Assembly: GCF_001650735.1 (NCBI RefSeq) | Contig: NZ_LXVY01000045.1 | Span: 1 to 64,000, forward strand | Direction: 5' to 3' | Length of the DNA: 64,000 bases | DNA from: Sphingomonas sp. TDK1 | GTDB lineage: Bacteria; Pseudomonadota; Alphaproteobacteria; Sphingomonadales; Sphingomonadaceae | Shown: positions 43,864 to 52,460 of the stretch, one piece after another | How positions within the stretch are numbered: position 1 is the first letter of the stretch | How the letters are laid out: each line of letters begins with the position of its first letter | Made by a program: the position numbers and the translations under genes | The notes under the pieces: generated by a model | What the model was told of the DNA's origin: nothing | Seen by the model: only the letters and a program-made list of their open reading frames with translations | Databases searched by the model: none

Positions 43864-44399
43864 TCCGGCGATTCTTCTTCATGCTCGTGCTGCTCGCCCT
43901 GGCATGGGCTGCCGGCTTCGCGGTCTTCCTGTTCAACCTGGGCAAGCCGCTCGGCGCGCATCCCACCGACGCCGTGGTCGTGCTGACCGGCGGCCCGGGC
44001 CGGATTCAACGCGGGCTGGACGCACTGCGCCGCGAGGATGCGAAGCGGATGCTGGTGAGCGGCGTGAATCCGGACGTGCGCCCACGCGAGTTGGCGGCGC
44101 AGTTTCCCGCAGAGCGCGCCTTGTTCCGCTGCTGCGTGGACCTGGGGCACGAGGCGGTCGATACCCGCTCGAACGCGGACGAGACCGGGCGATGGGTGCA
44201 CGAGCACGCCTATCGCAGCATCCGGCTCGTCACCTCGGACTGGCACATGGCGCGCGCCCGGCTGGAGCTGCGCCATGTGCTGCGCGGCGTGACCATCCTT
44301 GGCGACGGTGTCCCGAGCCGACCGGGCTGGCGCATGCTGCTGCGCGAATATCATAAATATCTGGTGCGCCGGGGGGCGCTCCTGCTGGGGGTCGATTGA
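43860..44399 (+). CDS. YdcF/SanA-like (DUF218) membrane protein
   Basis: A 179-residue protein with an N-terminal membrane helix (about residues 5-26) and a DUF218 domain: DAVVVLTGGPGRIQRGLDAL (about 38-57), MLVSGVNPDVR and LVTSDWHMARARLEL (about 121-135). Proteins of this family are linked to envelope integrity and polysaccharide or ElyC-type cell-wall functions, but no reaction is set. The start is GTG at 43860, overlapping the ftsX stop as GTGA. In alphaproteobacteria it is commonly found between ftsX and plsC, as here. Confidence 0.88.
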   Translation: MIRRFFFMLVLLALAWAAGFAVFLFNLGKPLGAHPTDAVVVLTGGPGRIQRGLDALRREDAKRMLVSGVNPDVRPRELAAQFPAERALFRCCVDLGHEAVDTRSNADETGRWVHEHAYRSIRLVTSDWHMARARLELRHVLRGVTILGDGVPSRPGWRMLLREYHKYLVRRGALLLGVD

Positions 44400-45082
44400 T
44401 GGACGTGCTGCGTACGTTGGTGTTTCGCGTTTTCTTTTACGGCATGTCGATCGTGATGGTGCTGCTGGTGCCGGTCGCGGCGCTGTTCGGCACACGCTTC
44501 CTGCGCGCGCATGCCAATTTCTGGGCGTGGCAGTTGCAATGGCTCGTGCGCACCATCGTCGGCGCGCGGCTGCGGATCGAAGGCACCGTGCCGACCGGGC
44601 AAATCCTGTTCGCCGGCAAGCACGAAAGCTATATCGAGGCGCTGGAGCTTACCCGCATGCTCGGCAGCCCGGCCACGGTGATGAAGCGCGAGCTCAGCAA
44701 GATCCCGCTCTGGGGCTGGGCGGCGAAGCGCTACGGCACGATCGTGGTCGACCGCGAGGCCAATGCAGCGGCGCTACGTTCGATGATGCGCGAGGCGCAG
44801 AAGGCCCGCGCCACCGGCCGCTCGGTACTGATCTTCCCCGAAGGTACGCGCGTGCCGCCGGGTGAGGCGCCGCCGCTACGCTCGGGATTTGCAGGGCTTT
44901 ATCGCGCGCTCGACCTGCCGGTGGTGCCGGTTGCGGTGAAAAGCGGCCATATCTGGCCGCGCAAGGGGCTAATGCACAAGGGCGAGATCGTCTTCCGCTT
45001 CGGCGAGCCGATTCAGGCTGGACTGCCCCGTCGCGAGATCGAGGCGCGCGTGCATGCGGCGATCAACGCCTTGAACGGATAA
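44399..45082 (+). CDS. plsC: 1-acyl-sn-glycerol-3-phosphate acyltransferase
   Basis: A 227-residue membrane enzyme that adds the second acyl chain in phosphatidic acid synthesis. An N-terminal helix (about residues 6-30) precedes the acyltransferase motifs: motif I KHESYIE (His-x4-Glu, where most families have His-x4-Asp), the motif II stretch YGTIVVDRE and motif III FPEGTR, then PVVPVAVKSG. The Glu in motif I seems usual for sphingomonad relatives. The ATG overlaps the previous stop by one base; a TTG three bases earlier is possible. Confidence 0.9.
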   Translation: MDVLRTLVFRVFFYGMSIVMVLLVPVAALFGTRFLRAHANFWAWQLQWLVRTIVGARLRIEGTVPTGQILFAGKHESYIEALELTRMLGSPATVMKRELSKIPLWGWAAKRYGTIVVDREANAAALRSMMREAQKARATGRSVLIFPEGTRVPPGEAPPLRSGFAGLYRALDLPVVPVAVKSGHIWPRKGLMHKGEIVFRFGEPIQAGLPRREIEARVHAAINALNG

Positions 45083-45091
45083 GGCTGAGAC

Positions 45092-46015
45092 TCAGCGCGG
45101 TCGGGTCCACAATCCCCCCGGACGCGGCGTAGGTGCCCGGCGGCGTGCCTCGCTCCAGGCCTTGAGGATAGCGGCCAGCTTCTCGCCGCCCGAAGTGGAC
45201 GTACGGCTGTCCCAGGCGTGCGGGCCTCGCGCACGGACCTTCCGGGCGATGCCGCCATAGATGTCCGCCGCCGCCAGCACCGCCCAGGCCGAGCGGAACG
45301 AAAGCGCCGCGGCCGCCCCCCGTGCGCTGATCTCATAGCCTTCGGCCCGATCTGCCAGACGGGTACCGAGAATGGCGAGCGCGTTCCGATCGGCGAGCGG
45401 GTCCGCCGGGGTCAGCCCCACTTCGGCGAGCCAGACAGCCGGCAGGTAGCAACGACCGGCTTCGGCATCCTCGCCGACGTCCCGCGCGATATTGGCGAGC
45501 TGGAAGGCGAGGCCGAGATCGCAGGCACGGTCAAGCACCGCCTCGTCGTCGGGGCGTACGCCCATCACCACCGCCATCATGCAGCCGACCACGCCCGCCA
45601 CATGGTAGCAATAGCGCAGCAAATCGTCCTCGATCTGCGGGCGCCAGTCCGCGGCATCGAGCGCGAATCCGTCTATGAGGTCCCATGCGAAGCGATGCGG
45701 CATGCCGGTCTCGGCCGCCACAATGCGCAGCGCGTCGAACGCAGCGTCCCCGACCCATTCCCCCGCCAGCGCCGCGGCGGTGCGCTCGCGGACTTCCGCC
45801 AGCCGTGCAGCCGGATCGGCGACGCGGGTCATGCCATGGCCATGGTCCTGGCCGTCGACGATATCGTCGCAGCGGCGGCACCAGGCATAGAGGAGCCAGG
45901 CGCGTTCGCGGGTCTCTGGGTCGAACAGCTTGCTCGCCGCGGCGAAGCTGCGCGAGCCGCGGGCGATCGATTCGCCCGCAGTCGCGACGATCGCGTCGCG
46001 GCCGGGAAAGCGCAT
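45092..46015 (-). CDS. crtB: Phytoene synthase
   Basis: A 307-residue squalene/phytoene synthase that joins two geranylgeranyl diphosphates to phytoene. The two Asp-rich motifs are DDIVD (residues 50-54) and NIARDVGED (175-183); the SRSFAAASKLF start and AGRCYLPAVWL stretch are typical. The ATG at 46015 overlaps the stop of the LOG gene by one base; the longer frame would be antisense-free but overlaps LOG entirely. It completes crtY and crtI upstream in the same direction. Confidence 0.94.
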   Translation of the reverse strand: MRFPGRDAIVATAGESIARGSRSFAAASKLFDPETRERAWLLYAWCRRCDDIVDGQDHGHGMTRVADPAARLAEVRERTAAALAGEWVGDAAFDALRIVAAETGMPHRFAWDLIDGFALDAADWRPQIEDDLLRYCYHVAGVVGCMMAVVMGVRPDDEAVLDRACDLGLAFQLANIARDVGEDAEAGRCYLPAVWLAEVGLTPADPLADRNALAILGTRLADRAEGYEISARGAAAALSFRSAWAVLAAADIYGGIARKVRARGPHAWDSRTSTSGGEKLAAILKAWSEARRRAPTPRPGGLWTRPR

Positions 46016-46596
46016 TACAGCTGTTCGCGGCGCAGCTGGGCGATTGGTACCACGGGCTGCGCCTCGGCCATCTTCGCCAGCAGCCCGTCGATGGTGGAAT
46101 CGACCAGCAGCAGCCCCTGGTGCTGCGGGCGAACGAAGCCCACAGCGCCCATATGCTCCCAGAACTCGACCAGCTTGTCGTAATAGCCGGCGATGTTGAG
46201 CAGCCCGATCGGGTCGGCGTGGTAGCCGAGCTGCGCCCAGCTCATCGCTTCCCACAATTCGTCCATCGTACCCGTGCCGCCAGGCAGGTTGACGAAGCCG
46301 TCGGCCAGTTCGGTAAAGCGCGCCTTGCGCTCATGCATCGTCTCGCAGACTTCCAGACTGGTTAGCCCGCGATGGGCGACCTCGGCATTGACCAGCAAGG
46401 TGGGAATCACGCCGATCACCTCGCCGCCTGCCTCCAGTGCAGCATCGGCGACCGCGCCCATCAGACCGAGGCGGCCACCGCCATAGACGACACCGATGCC
46501 ACGCTCGGCGAGCGTGCGGCCCAGGGTGCGGGCGGCTTCGATATAGACCGGATCGGCCGGGCTGGCCGAGCCACAATAGACGGCGATACGCTTCAT
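46015..46596 (-). CDS. LOG family protein (cytokinin riboside monophosphate phosphoribohydrolase-like)
   Basis: A 193-residue protein of the LOG family: YCGSASPADPVYIEAA (residues 8-23), YGGGRLGLMGAVADAAL, MHERKARF (88-95) and PGGTGTMDE (105-113), with the catalytic Arg, Lys and Glu in place. Members remove ribose 5-phosphate from adenine nucleotides, including cytokinin precursors; in bacteria this may serve nucleotide salvage or cytokinin release. It lies between crtI and crtB, and its stop is fused with the crtB start (TAATG), so it is co-translated with phytoene synthase. Confidence 0.92.
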   Translation of the reverse strand: MKRIAVYCGSASPADPVYIEAARTLGRTLAERGIGVVYGGGRLGLMGAVADAALEAGGEVIGVIPTLLVNAEVAHRGLTSLEVCETMHERKARFTELADGFVNLPGGTGTMDELWEAMSWAQLGYHADPIGLLNIAGYYDKLVEFWEHMGAVGFVRPQHQGLLLVDSTIDGLLAKMAEAQPVVPIAQLRREQL

Positions 46597-46643
46597 GAGA
46601 TGCTCCTGTGGCGGGGCTGATAGCGTGTTTTGGCCGGGAGGGA

Positions 46644-46753
46644 GAGCCCCTTCCTTAGCCCTTCCCCCTGGGAGGCGGGGTTGGGGTGGCGGGGCTCCAG
46701 ATCATCGATTGGTCTCGCTGGAGACACGGCCCCACCCATCCCCTGAAGGAAGG
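46644..46753. repeat. GC-rich inverted repeat between crtI and the LOG gene
   Basis: GAGCCCC (46644-46650) and GGGGCTC (46701-46707) are perfect inverted copies; inside and after them, CCTTCC, GGGGTTGGGG and CCCCACCC stretches and a later AAGGAAGG can pair further. This is the same kind of element as at 11349. It lies in the 191-base gap between crtI and the LOG gene and may stop or process the transcript between them. Confidence 0.55.
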
Positions 46754-46787
46754 AAATTGAGTTGGGAGGATCCCTCTTAACCCTCTG

Positions 46788-48269
46788 CTACGCCCCGATC
46801 TCGCCCAGCATCAGCTCCGCCGTGGCCTTGGCGCTGCCCACCACACCCGGAATGCCTGCGCCAGGATGCGTACCAGCGCCAACGAAATACATGTTCGAAA
46901 TCGCGTCATCGCGATTGTGCACGCGGAACCAGGCGCTCTGCGTGAGGATCGGCTCCAGGCTGAAGCCCGATCCATGATGCGCCGCGAGATCGTCGCGGAA
47001 GTCGGTCGGCGCATAATGGAACTTGGTGACGATCCGCTCGGCAAGATCGGGGATCAACCGGCGCTGGACCTCGGCAAGGATGCGCGCTTCAAGGATAGGG
47101 CCTACCTGGCTCCAGTCGGCCGGGAACTTGCCCAGGTGCGGAACCGGGGCCAGCGCGTAGAAGGTGGAATGCCCCTCGGGGGCCATGCTGGCATCGGATG
47201 CGCTGGGATGGTGCAGGTAGAGCGAGAAATCCTCACTGACCACGCCATTGGTGTAGATATCGTCGAGCAGCCCCTTATAGCGCGGGCCGAACAGGATCAT
47301 GTGGTGCGGGATGTCCGGGAAGGTCCCCCGAAGCCCGAAGTGCACGACGAACAGCGAGGGCGAATAGCGCTTGTTGATCAGGCGGCCGGCGGTGCGCCGC
47401 GCGCTGCGCGAATTGCGCAGCAGATCGCGATAGCTGTGGACGATATCGGCGTTGCTCGCCACCGCATCGACTTCGACCTCAAAGCCGCTGCGCGTGCGCA
47501 CGCCGACGACACGATCGCCCAGCGTGAGGATCTCGTCGACGGGATCGCCGATCCGCACTGCGCCGCCCAACCGTTCGAAGTGACGGATCATGCCCGCGAT
47601 GAGGCGGTTGGTACCGCCCTCGGCCCACCAGACGCCGCCGTCGCGCTCCAGCTTGTGGATCAGCGCATAGATGCTGCTGGTCGCCATCGGATTGCCGCCG
47701 ACAAGCAACGTGTGGAACGACAGCGCCTCGCGCAGCTTCTCGTTCTTCACATAGCTCGACACGATTGAATAGACAGAGCGCCAGGCCTGGTTTTGCATCA
47801 GCGCGGGCGCTGCCTTCAGCATCGACTTGAAGTCGAGGAACGCCTTGGCGCCGAGCTTCACATAGCCTTCCTGATAGACCCGCTCGGAATATTCCAGGAA
47901 CTTGCGATAGCCGGCGATGTCGCTTGCATCGAGTTTGGCGATCTCGCCCGCCAGCACGGCATCGTCATTGGTATAGTCGAACGTCGTGCCGTCGGGCCAG
48001 GACAGGCGATAGAAGGGCGTGACCGGCTTGAGCGTCACATCCTCCGAAAGATCGTGTCCGGAAAGGCGCCACAGCTCCTTCAGCGCGTCCGGGTCGGTGA
48101 TCACCGTCGGGCCGCCGTCGAAGGTGAAGCCGTCACGCTCCCAATAATAGGCACGCCCGCCCGGCTTGTCGCGGGCTTCGATGACGGTGGTGTCGACGCC
48201 CGCGGACTGGAGGCGGATGGCAAGGGCGAGGCCGCCGAACCCGGCGCCGATAACGACTGCGCGGCGCAT
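46788..48269 (-). CDS. crtI: Phytoene desaturase
   Basis: A 493-residue FAD enzyme that introduces four double bonds to turn phytoene into lycopene. The dinucleotide-binding start is VVIGAGFGGLALAIRLQSAG (residues 5-24), followed by RDKPGGRAYYWERDGFTFDGGPTVIT; the C-terminal signature is GAGTHPGAGIPGVVGSAKATAELM. Length is normal for CrtI. The ATG overlaps the crtY stop by one base, so the two are coupled. A GC repeat separates it from the LOG gene. Confidence 0.96.
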   Translation of the reverse strand: MRRAVVIGAGFGGLALAIRLQSAGVDTTVIEARDKPGGRAYYWERDGFTFDGGPTVITDPDALKELWRLSGHDLSEDVTLKPVTPFYRLSWPDGTTFDYTNDDAVLAGEIAKLDASDIAGYRKFLEYSERVYQEGYVKLGAKAFLDFKSMLKAAPALMQNQAWRSVYSIVSSYVKNEKLREALSFHTLLVGGNPMATSSIYALIHKLERDGGVWWAEGGTNRLIAGMIRHFERLGGAVRIGDPVDEILTLGDRVVGVRTRSGFEVEVDAVASNADIVHSYRDLLRNSRSARRTAGRLINKRYSPSLFVVHFGLRGTFPDIPHHMILFGPRYKGLLDDIYTNGVVSEDFSLYLHHPSASDASMAPEGHSTFYALAPVPHLGKFPADWSQVGPILEARILAEVQRRLIPDLAERIVTKFHYAPTDFRDDLAAHHGSGFSLEPILTQSAWFRVHNRDDAISNMYFVGAGTHPGAGIPGVVGSAKATAELMLGEIGA

Positions 48270-49426
48270 CAGCGGTTCCAGATCGCAGCAAGAGCGCGGC
48301 TGATCGGCACCGGCGGCTTGCCCGACAACACGCGGACGCGGTCTCCCCAGGTCGATTGCGCGGCGTAGAAGCGCTGGATCAGTCCTGCATCCAGACGGTA
48401 GAATCGTTCCAGCACGCGATAGCGCTCCTCGGGTTCGGCCGCCTTGAACAGCATCGCGGCGAGCATGCGATAGAAGCCGCGCTTGCGCCAGAGCGCCCGC
48501 GAATAGCCATACAGCATTTGGTGCAGCGCCTCGCCCGAATAGTCATTTGCATCGGCGATCATGGCGGCGGTGCGGACGGCGTCGGGGAAGGAATAGCCGG
48601 TCATCGGGTGGAACAGGCCCGCCTTCATCCCCGCCTTGGCAATGCCGCGGCCGCCCGCTGCCCAATAGGCGCTGTGATCGCCGCCCATCGCCACCGGCAG
48701 GCTGCCCACTTCCTCGCGCAGCACGCGATCGACCTGCCACCCCGCCGCATCGGCATAGGCCTCGATCCGGTCGCCGGTGGCGAGAATGTCGAGCGATGGC
48801 GTGTCGCTGTAATAGGTGTCCTCGACGAACATCCGCGTCGGACTGAACGGCAGGCAGTAGACGAAGCGGTAGCCGTCGATCTGCGGCACCGTCGCGTCCA
48901 TGATCAGCGGGCGCGGTACCGTGTTGAGCGCGGCGAGCGCGAGTTCAGCGCCGTGGAATTTCTGCCAGCCTAGCTGGAGCGCGCTGGTATCGCCGACGCC
49001 GCGGCAATCGATCACGCCCTCGGCCTCGACCAGGTCGCCATCCGCAAGTGCTACGGCATTGGGGGTGATGTCCGCCGCCTCGCGACCGAGCAGCAGGCCC
49101 TTGGGCCCCAGCGCCTCTCGCACCACGCGATCGAAATGCTCCGACTCGACCGAATAATAGCGGCCGGGCAAAGTGCGGCTGTGCGCCGGGAACGCGACGT
49201 CATAGCCGTTCCAGCCATGGCTGATCAGCGGCGCGGCGAGCCAGCGATGTTCGGGTGGGATATCGTCCGCGAAGAACGACCAGAGATGATTGCCGCCGAT
49301 CCGCGCCGAGCCTTCGATCAGCCGGACGGTGCAATCGGGTTTCTTCTTCCGGATTGCCAGCGCGATAAGCCCGCCGGCAAGGCCGCCGCCGACAATGGCG
49401 ACGTCACAACTGATGGTTGAAGGCAT
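48269..49426 (-). CDS. crtY: Lycopene beta-cyclase
   Basis: A 385-residue FAD/NAD-dependent cyclase that makes beta-ionone rings on lycopene, giving beta-carotene. It starts with CDVAIVGGGLAGGLIALAI (residues 7-25), has VIDCRGVGDTS, the FVYCLPFSPTRMFVEDTYYSD segment and the C-terminal HPMTGYSFPDAVRTA. It is the first gene of the crt cluster, so its promoter should lie in 49427-49802. A carotenoid hydroxylase gene of the CrtZ type is not adjacent; the desaturase-like gene at 52461 is a distant candidate. Confidence 0.94.
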   Translation of the reverse strand: MPSTISCDVAIVGGGLAGGLIALAIRKKKPDCTVRLIEGSARIGGNHLWSFFADDIPPEHRWLAAPLISHGWNGYDVAFPAHSRTLPGRYYSVESEHFDRVVREALGPKGLLLGREAADITPNAVALADGDLVEAEGVIDCRGVGDTSALQLGWQKFHGAELALAALNTVPRPLIMDATVPQIDGYRFVYCLPFSPTRMFVEDTYYSDTPSLDILATGDRIEAYADAAGWQVDRVLREEVGSLPVAMGGDHSAYWAAGGRGIAKAGMKAGLFHPMTGYSFPDAVRTAAMIADANDYSGEALHQMLYGYSRALWRKRGFYRMLAAMLFKAAEPEERYRVLERFYRLDAGLIQRFYAAQSTWGDRVRVLSGKPPVPISRALAAIWNR

Positions 49427-49802
49427 GGCTGTCGCCTAGCCCAAGGGCGGAGGTGTGGGAACCCCGCCATTGGGGACGCGGCACGAAACGGTCGCTGGCC
49501 GGGGGCGCCCCGGCGCACGCCAAGTGGTTCATTTTCTTTTACCATCGGCCCATGGCTTGCACACTTGGCATCAAGCGCGCGCCAGGCGCATCAGCGATTT
49601 GTGAAGTAGGGGAACCAGAGCGACGCGAAGCAAGCTTTTTTGGCGCGACGCTTGTCGCCGCTACCCTCCTCGCCGCGGCCGTCGCGCAGGCCCAGATCGC
49701 GCGGATCACCAGAATCTACAGCCAGATTTCAATACGCAGTCGACGCGCGGCACCGGGATTGCGCTGCCGGGCGAAGAAAGCAGGACGTGCCTCCTCTACG
49801 AC
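49427..49802. other. Gap upstream of crtY, probable promoter region
   Basis: The 376 bases between crtY and the receptor gene end hold no supported gene; frames here lack family features. It should contain the promoter of the crt cluster on the minus strand. The only structure seen is an 8-base inverted repeat, GCCAAGTG (49519-49526) and CACTTGGC (49562-49569), 35 bases apart, around an AT-rich stretch (TTCATTTTCTTTTACC). No intrinsic terminator for the receptor gene, which ends at 49803, was seen. Confidence 0.5.
49519..49569. promoter_or_regulatory. Spaced 8-base inverted repeat before crtY
   Basis: GCCAAGTG and CACTTGGC are perfect inverted copies with 35 bases between them, about 95-145 bases upstream of the crtY start. 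The spacing is long for one dimer-binding site but could hold two half-sites on the same face or a weak stem. Chance occurrence of an 8-base pair in a window this size is quite possible. Confidence 0.25.
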
Positions 49803-52268
49803 TCAGAAGTCGAGCTTGGCCGACAGCGATACGGTGCGGCCGTTGATCGCACGGCCCCAGCCGATGCCGTTGGCCGGCACTTCGCTCTGGTTGAATTCGA
49901 AGAATCCGACCTGATCGAACAGGTTGCTGGCGTTGAGCATCAGCCGCACCCGATCGACCGGCTTCATGATCAGGAAGGCGTTGACCACGGTAAAGCCGGG
50001 CATCTTGAGCAAGTTGCTGTCCTGCGCATAGCTGCCGGTGATCGTCACCACATTCGCACCGAGCGTTGCGCGGCGGAGTTCGATCTGCGGCGTCGCTTCC
50101 AGTGTCCAGGCGGGTTGGTGACGAGGTTCCTTTCCGGTCAATGTCGGATCGAGGAAGTCCTTGGTGATCTTCGCCTTGGTATAGGTGGCGCCCGCCGCAA
50201 TGCTGAAGATGCCGCGACGATAGCTGCCCTCCATCTCCACGCCGGTGGCGCGGTAGCTGCGGATGGTCTGGTTGGCCGATCCGTTGAGAACATTATGGTC
50301 GTCCGCGGTCGCGCGGAAGGCGGTGACGTTAAGCGTCGCACCCGCCTTGCGGAACTTGAAGCCGCCTTCGAGCTGGCGGACCTCATCATATTTGTCGGCC
50401 GCGTTGGGCACGCGGCCGTCGGTGGCGCTCACCGCGGGGGTGAACAGAATTTTGTCGGCGTTGGCCCGGGCGCCGCGGCTGTAGCGGGCGAAGACCGAGA
50501 AGGGCTCCGCGACGCGGTAGTTGATGCCGCTCGAATAGCTCCAATAGCCGTAGTTGTAGTTGACCGGTGCGGGCGCATCGAGCGGCAGGAAAGCGACGCG
50601 CTTCTCCGGCGCGGAAATCACGCCGTTGCCGTTGATGTCGTAGCTGATCAGGCCCACCCGGCCGCCGCCCAGATCGGCGCCGATCAGCGAACCGCGCACC
50701 CGGCCGCGATCATAGCGGACGCTGCCGCCGATCGAGAGCTTGCCGATATGATAGTTGACCGAGCCATAGGGTGCGAGAATATCGTACGACACGTCGAAAA
50801 TTCGGCGGAATTTGCTGCCGTTTCGGCTGAAGGTGTAATAGCCGTTCTGGGTTTGCGCGACGCCGCTTGCGCTGGTGACGTTCACCATCGCTGTCTGCGC
50901 GTTTCCGGCCACATCGGTGTCGATGCCGGAATGCAGCCATGTCGCGTACAATTTCTGATTCGCCTTGTAGAGACCGCCGGTGACGGTCAGGTCACCCTGG
51001 CCGAGCTTCCACACCTTCGTCGCCCGGACGTCGTTGGTGAAATTGTCGAGCGCGCCGATGCGGGTCTGCGCCATATAGTTGAACGAAAGCAGGCCATTGC
51101 CATTGGCATTGACCGGCACTGCCTTGCCGATGTTCGGCCCGCTGGCATAGGTCGCGATTGCGCCGACGCCCGCCTGAGAATTGGCGATCGTCGAGATAGG
51201 GCCGACCGCCGACGGGAATATGCGCAGGAAGTCTCCCGAATTCATCGAGTAGCGGGCGCGCTCGCTGATCGTCACACCGGCAATGTCGAACTGCGCCTCC
51301 AATCCGATGGCCTTGCTCTTGGCGTGCATGCCATTGGCGACAGCAAAGCGGGCCAGCTTGTTGTCGCCGTCCAGCGTCGTGACAGGTCCGATAAAGGGAG
51401 AGAGCAGCGAATCCTTGCGAATGTCGAATCCGTGCACGCTGCCGACGACCGGCTTGTCGTTCGTGCCGGAGATCCGGATCGGATAGGGCGCGAAGGTAGG
51501 TGAGCGGTCGTCGAGCCATTTGCCGCTGACACGGACATAGCCGGTCGCAAACTGCTTGGTCATGTTAAAGCGGAATTGGCCGCCTTTGTAGGTGGTGAAG
51601 CCGGTGTCGCGCGGACCCTCACCCGAGCGGTAGTAGCCGCCGACATGGAAGCGCCAGCCGTCGCCCAGCGGCTGGCCATAGTCCATGTCCACCCGGCGCT
51701 CGCCATAGCCGAGGCCGACGGTCGCCTGCACCGCGCCGCCGCGCGTCTCGCCCGTCTTCGAGATCAGGTTGATGAGGCCGCCCGGCGCGTTGGACGAGAA
51801 GGTGGAGCCGGAGCCGCCGCGGATCGATTCGATCGCGGCCACGTTGAAATCGGCGCGCATGAACACGTCGACCGCGACGTTGAAGATGTCCCCGAATTCG
51901 AGGACCGGCAGCCCGTCTTCCTGGAACTGCATGTATTTCGACCCGCCCGCCGCCAGCGGCAGGCCCCGAACCGTGTAATTGGCGTTGCCCTCGCCGATCC
52001 CGCTTTCGACGCGCAGGCCCGGCATGGTGCGGAGCACGTCGCCCAGGGGGCGGGGCCCCAGCTTCTCGAACTCGGCCGCGCGATAGGCGCTGGTCGACGT
52101 CGCGCTGTCGAGCCGGTCGCGGCCCTTGGCGACACCGGTGGAGAAGACTTCCTTCTCCGGCACGCGCGCTGCCGTCGACGGCTTGGTCGCGCTATCGTTC
52201 GACTGGGCGAGCGCAGGATGCGCGATCACGCCGGAACAAAATGCGAGCAGCCACTGGCGATACTTCAT
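49803..52268 (-). CDS. TonB-dependent outer-membrane receptor
   Basis: An 821-residue receptor with a signal peptide (to about residue 21, HPALAQ), a plug domain (about 55-165, with LGDVLRTMPGLRVESGIGEGNANYTVRGLP and SSNAPGGLINLISKTG) and a beta-barrel ending in Phe (SLSAKLDF). The plug wording recalls receptors for siderophores or sugars, but the substrate is not fixed. It is divergent from the hydroxylase-like gene; a perfect palindrome (52352-52369) lies in between, 84 bases before this start. Confidence 0.9.
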   Translation of the reverse strand: MKYRQWLLAFCSGVIAHPALAQSNDSATKPSTAARVPEKEVFSTGVAKGRDRLDSATSTSAYRAAEFEKLGPRPLGDVLRTMPGLRVESGIGEGNANYTVRGLPLAAGGSKYMQFQEDGLPVLEFGDIFNVAVDVFMRADFNVAAIESIRGGSGSTFSSNAPGGLINLISKTGETRGGAVQATVGLGYGERRVDMDYGQPLGDGWRFHVGGYYRSGEGPRDTGFTTYKGGQFRFNMTKQFATGYVRVSGKWLDDRSPTFAPYPIRISGTNDKPVVGSVHGFDIRKDSLLSPFIGPVTTLDGDNKLARFAVANGMHAKSKAIGLEAQFDIAGVTISERARYSMNSGDFLRIFPSAVGPISTIANSQAGVGAIATYASGPNIGKAVPVNANGNGLLSFNYMAQTRIGALDNFTNDVRATKVWKLGQGDLTVTGGLYKANQKLYATWLHSGIDTDVAGNAQTAMVNVTSASGVAQTQNGYYTFSRNGSKFRRIFDVSYDILAPYGSVNYHIGKLSIGGSVRYDRGRVRGSLIGADLGGGRVGLISYDINGNGVISAPEKRVAFLPLDAPAPVNYNYGYWSYSSGINYRVAEPFSVFARYSRGARANADKILFTPAVSATDGRVPNAADKYDEVRQLEGGFKFRKAGATLNVTAFRATADDHNVLNGSANQTIRSYRATGVEMEGSYRRGIFSIAAGATYTKAKITKDFLDPTLTGKEPRHQPAWTLEATPQIELRRATLGANVVTITGSYAQDSNLLKMPGFTVVNAFLIMKPVDRVRLMLNASNLFDQVGFFEFNQSEVPANGIGWGRAINGRTVSLSAKLDF

Positions 52269-52351
52269 GACAATCTTTCCCGACCCAGGCTCGTTCTTCT
52301 TTGATTTCCGAACGGTAGACCCGTTGGTGTTTAGAAAGACGGTCGTCGGAT

Positions 52352-52369
52352 CTGCGTAGAACTACGCAG
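52352..52369. promoter_or_regulatory. Perfect 18-base palindrome between divergent genes
   Basis: CTGCGTAG-AA-CTACGCAG is a perfect 8-base inverted repeat around two bases, in the 192-base gap between the TonB-dependent receptor gene and the sterol-desaturase-like gene. Size and position suit the binding site of a dimeric regulator (LuxR/NarL or TetR type) acting on one or both genes. No regulator gene is adjacent. Confidence 0.55.
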
Positions 52370-52460
52370 GGGCGGCGACGCCGGTGCGAGCGCGCGGGAT
52401 GACGCAACCGGGTTTGCGCCGCATTGCGGGCCGGTCTGCGAAGGCGTAGCAGCGGAAGCC

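Noticed and set aside
46595..46780. A 61-residue frame between crtI and the LOG gene
   Set aside because: It is the translation of the GC-rich repeat element, with the Pro/Gly/Arg text typical of such elements.
49417..49914. A 165-residue plus-strand frame upstream of crtY
   Set aside because: It runs into the receptor gene antisense, lacks a binding site and shows no family feature.
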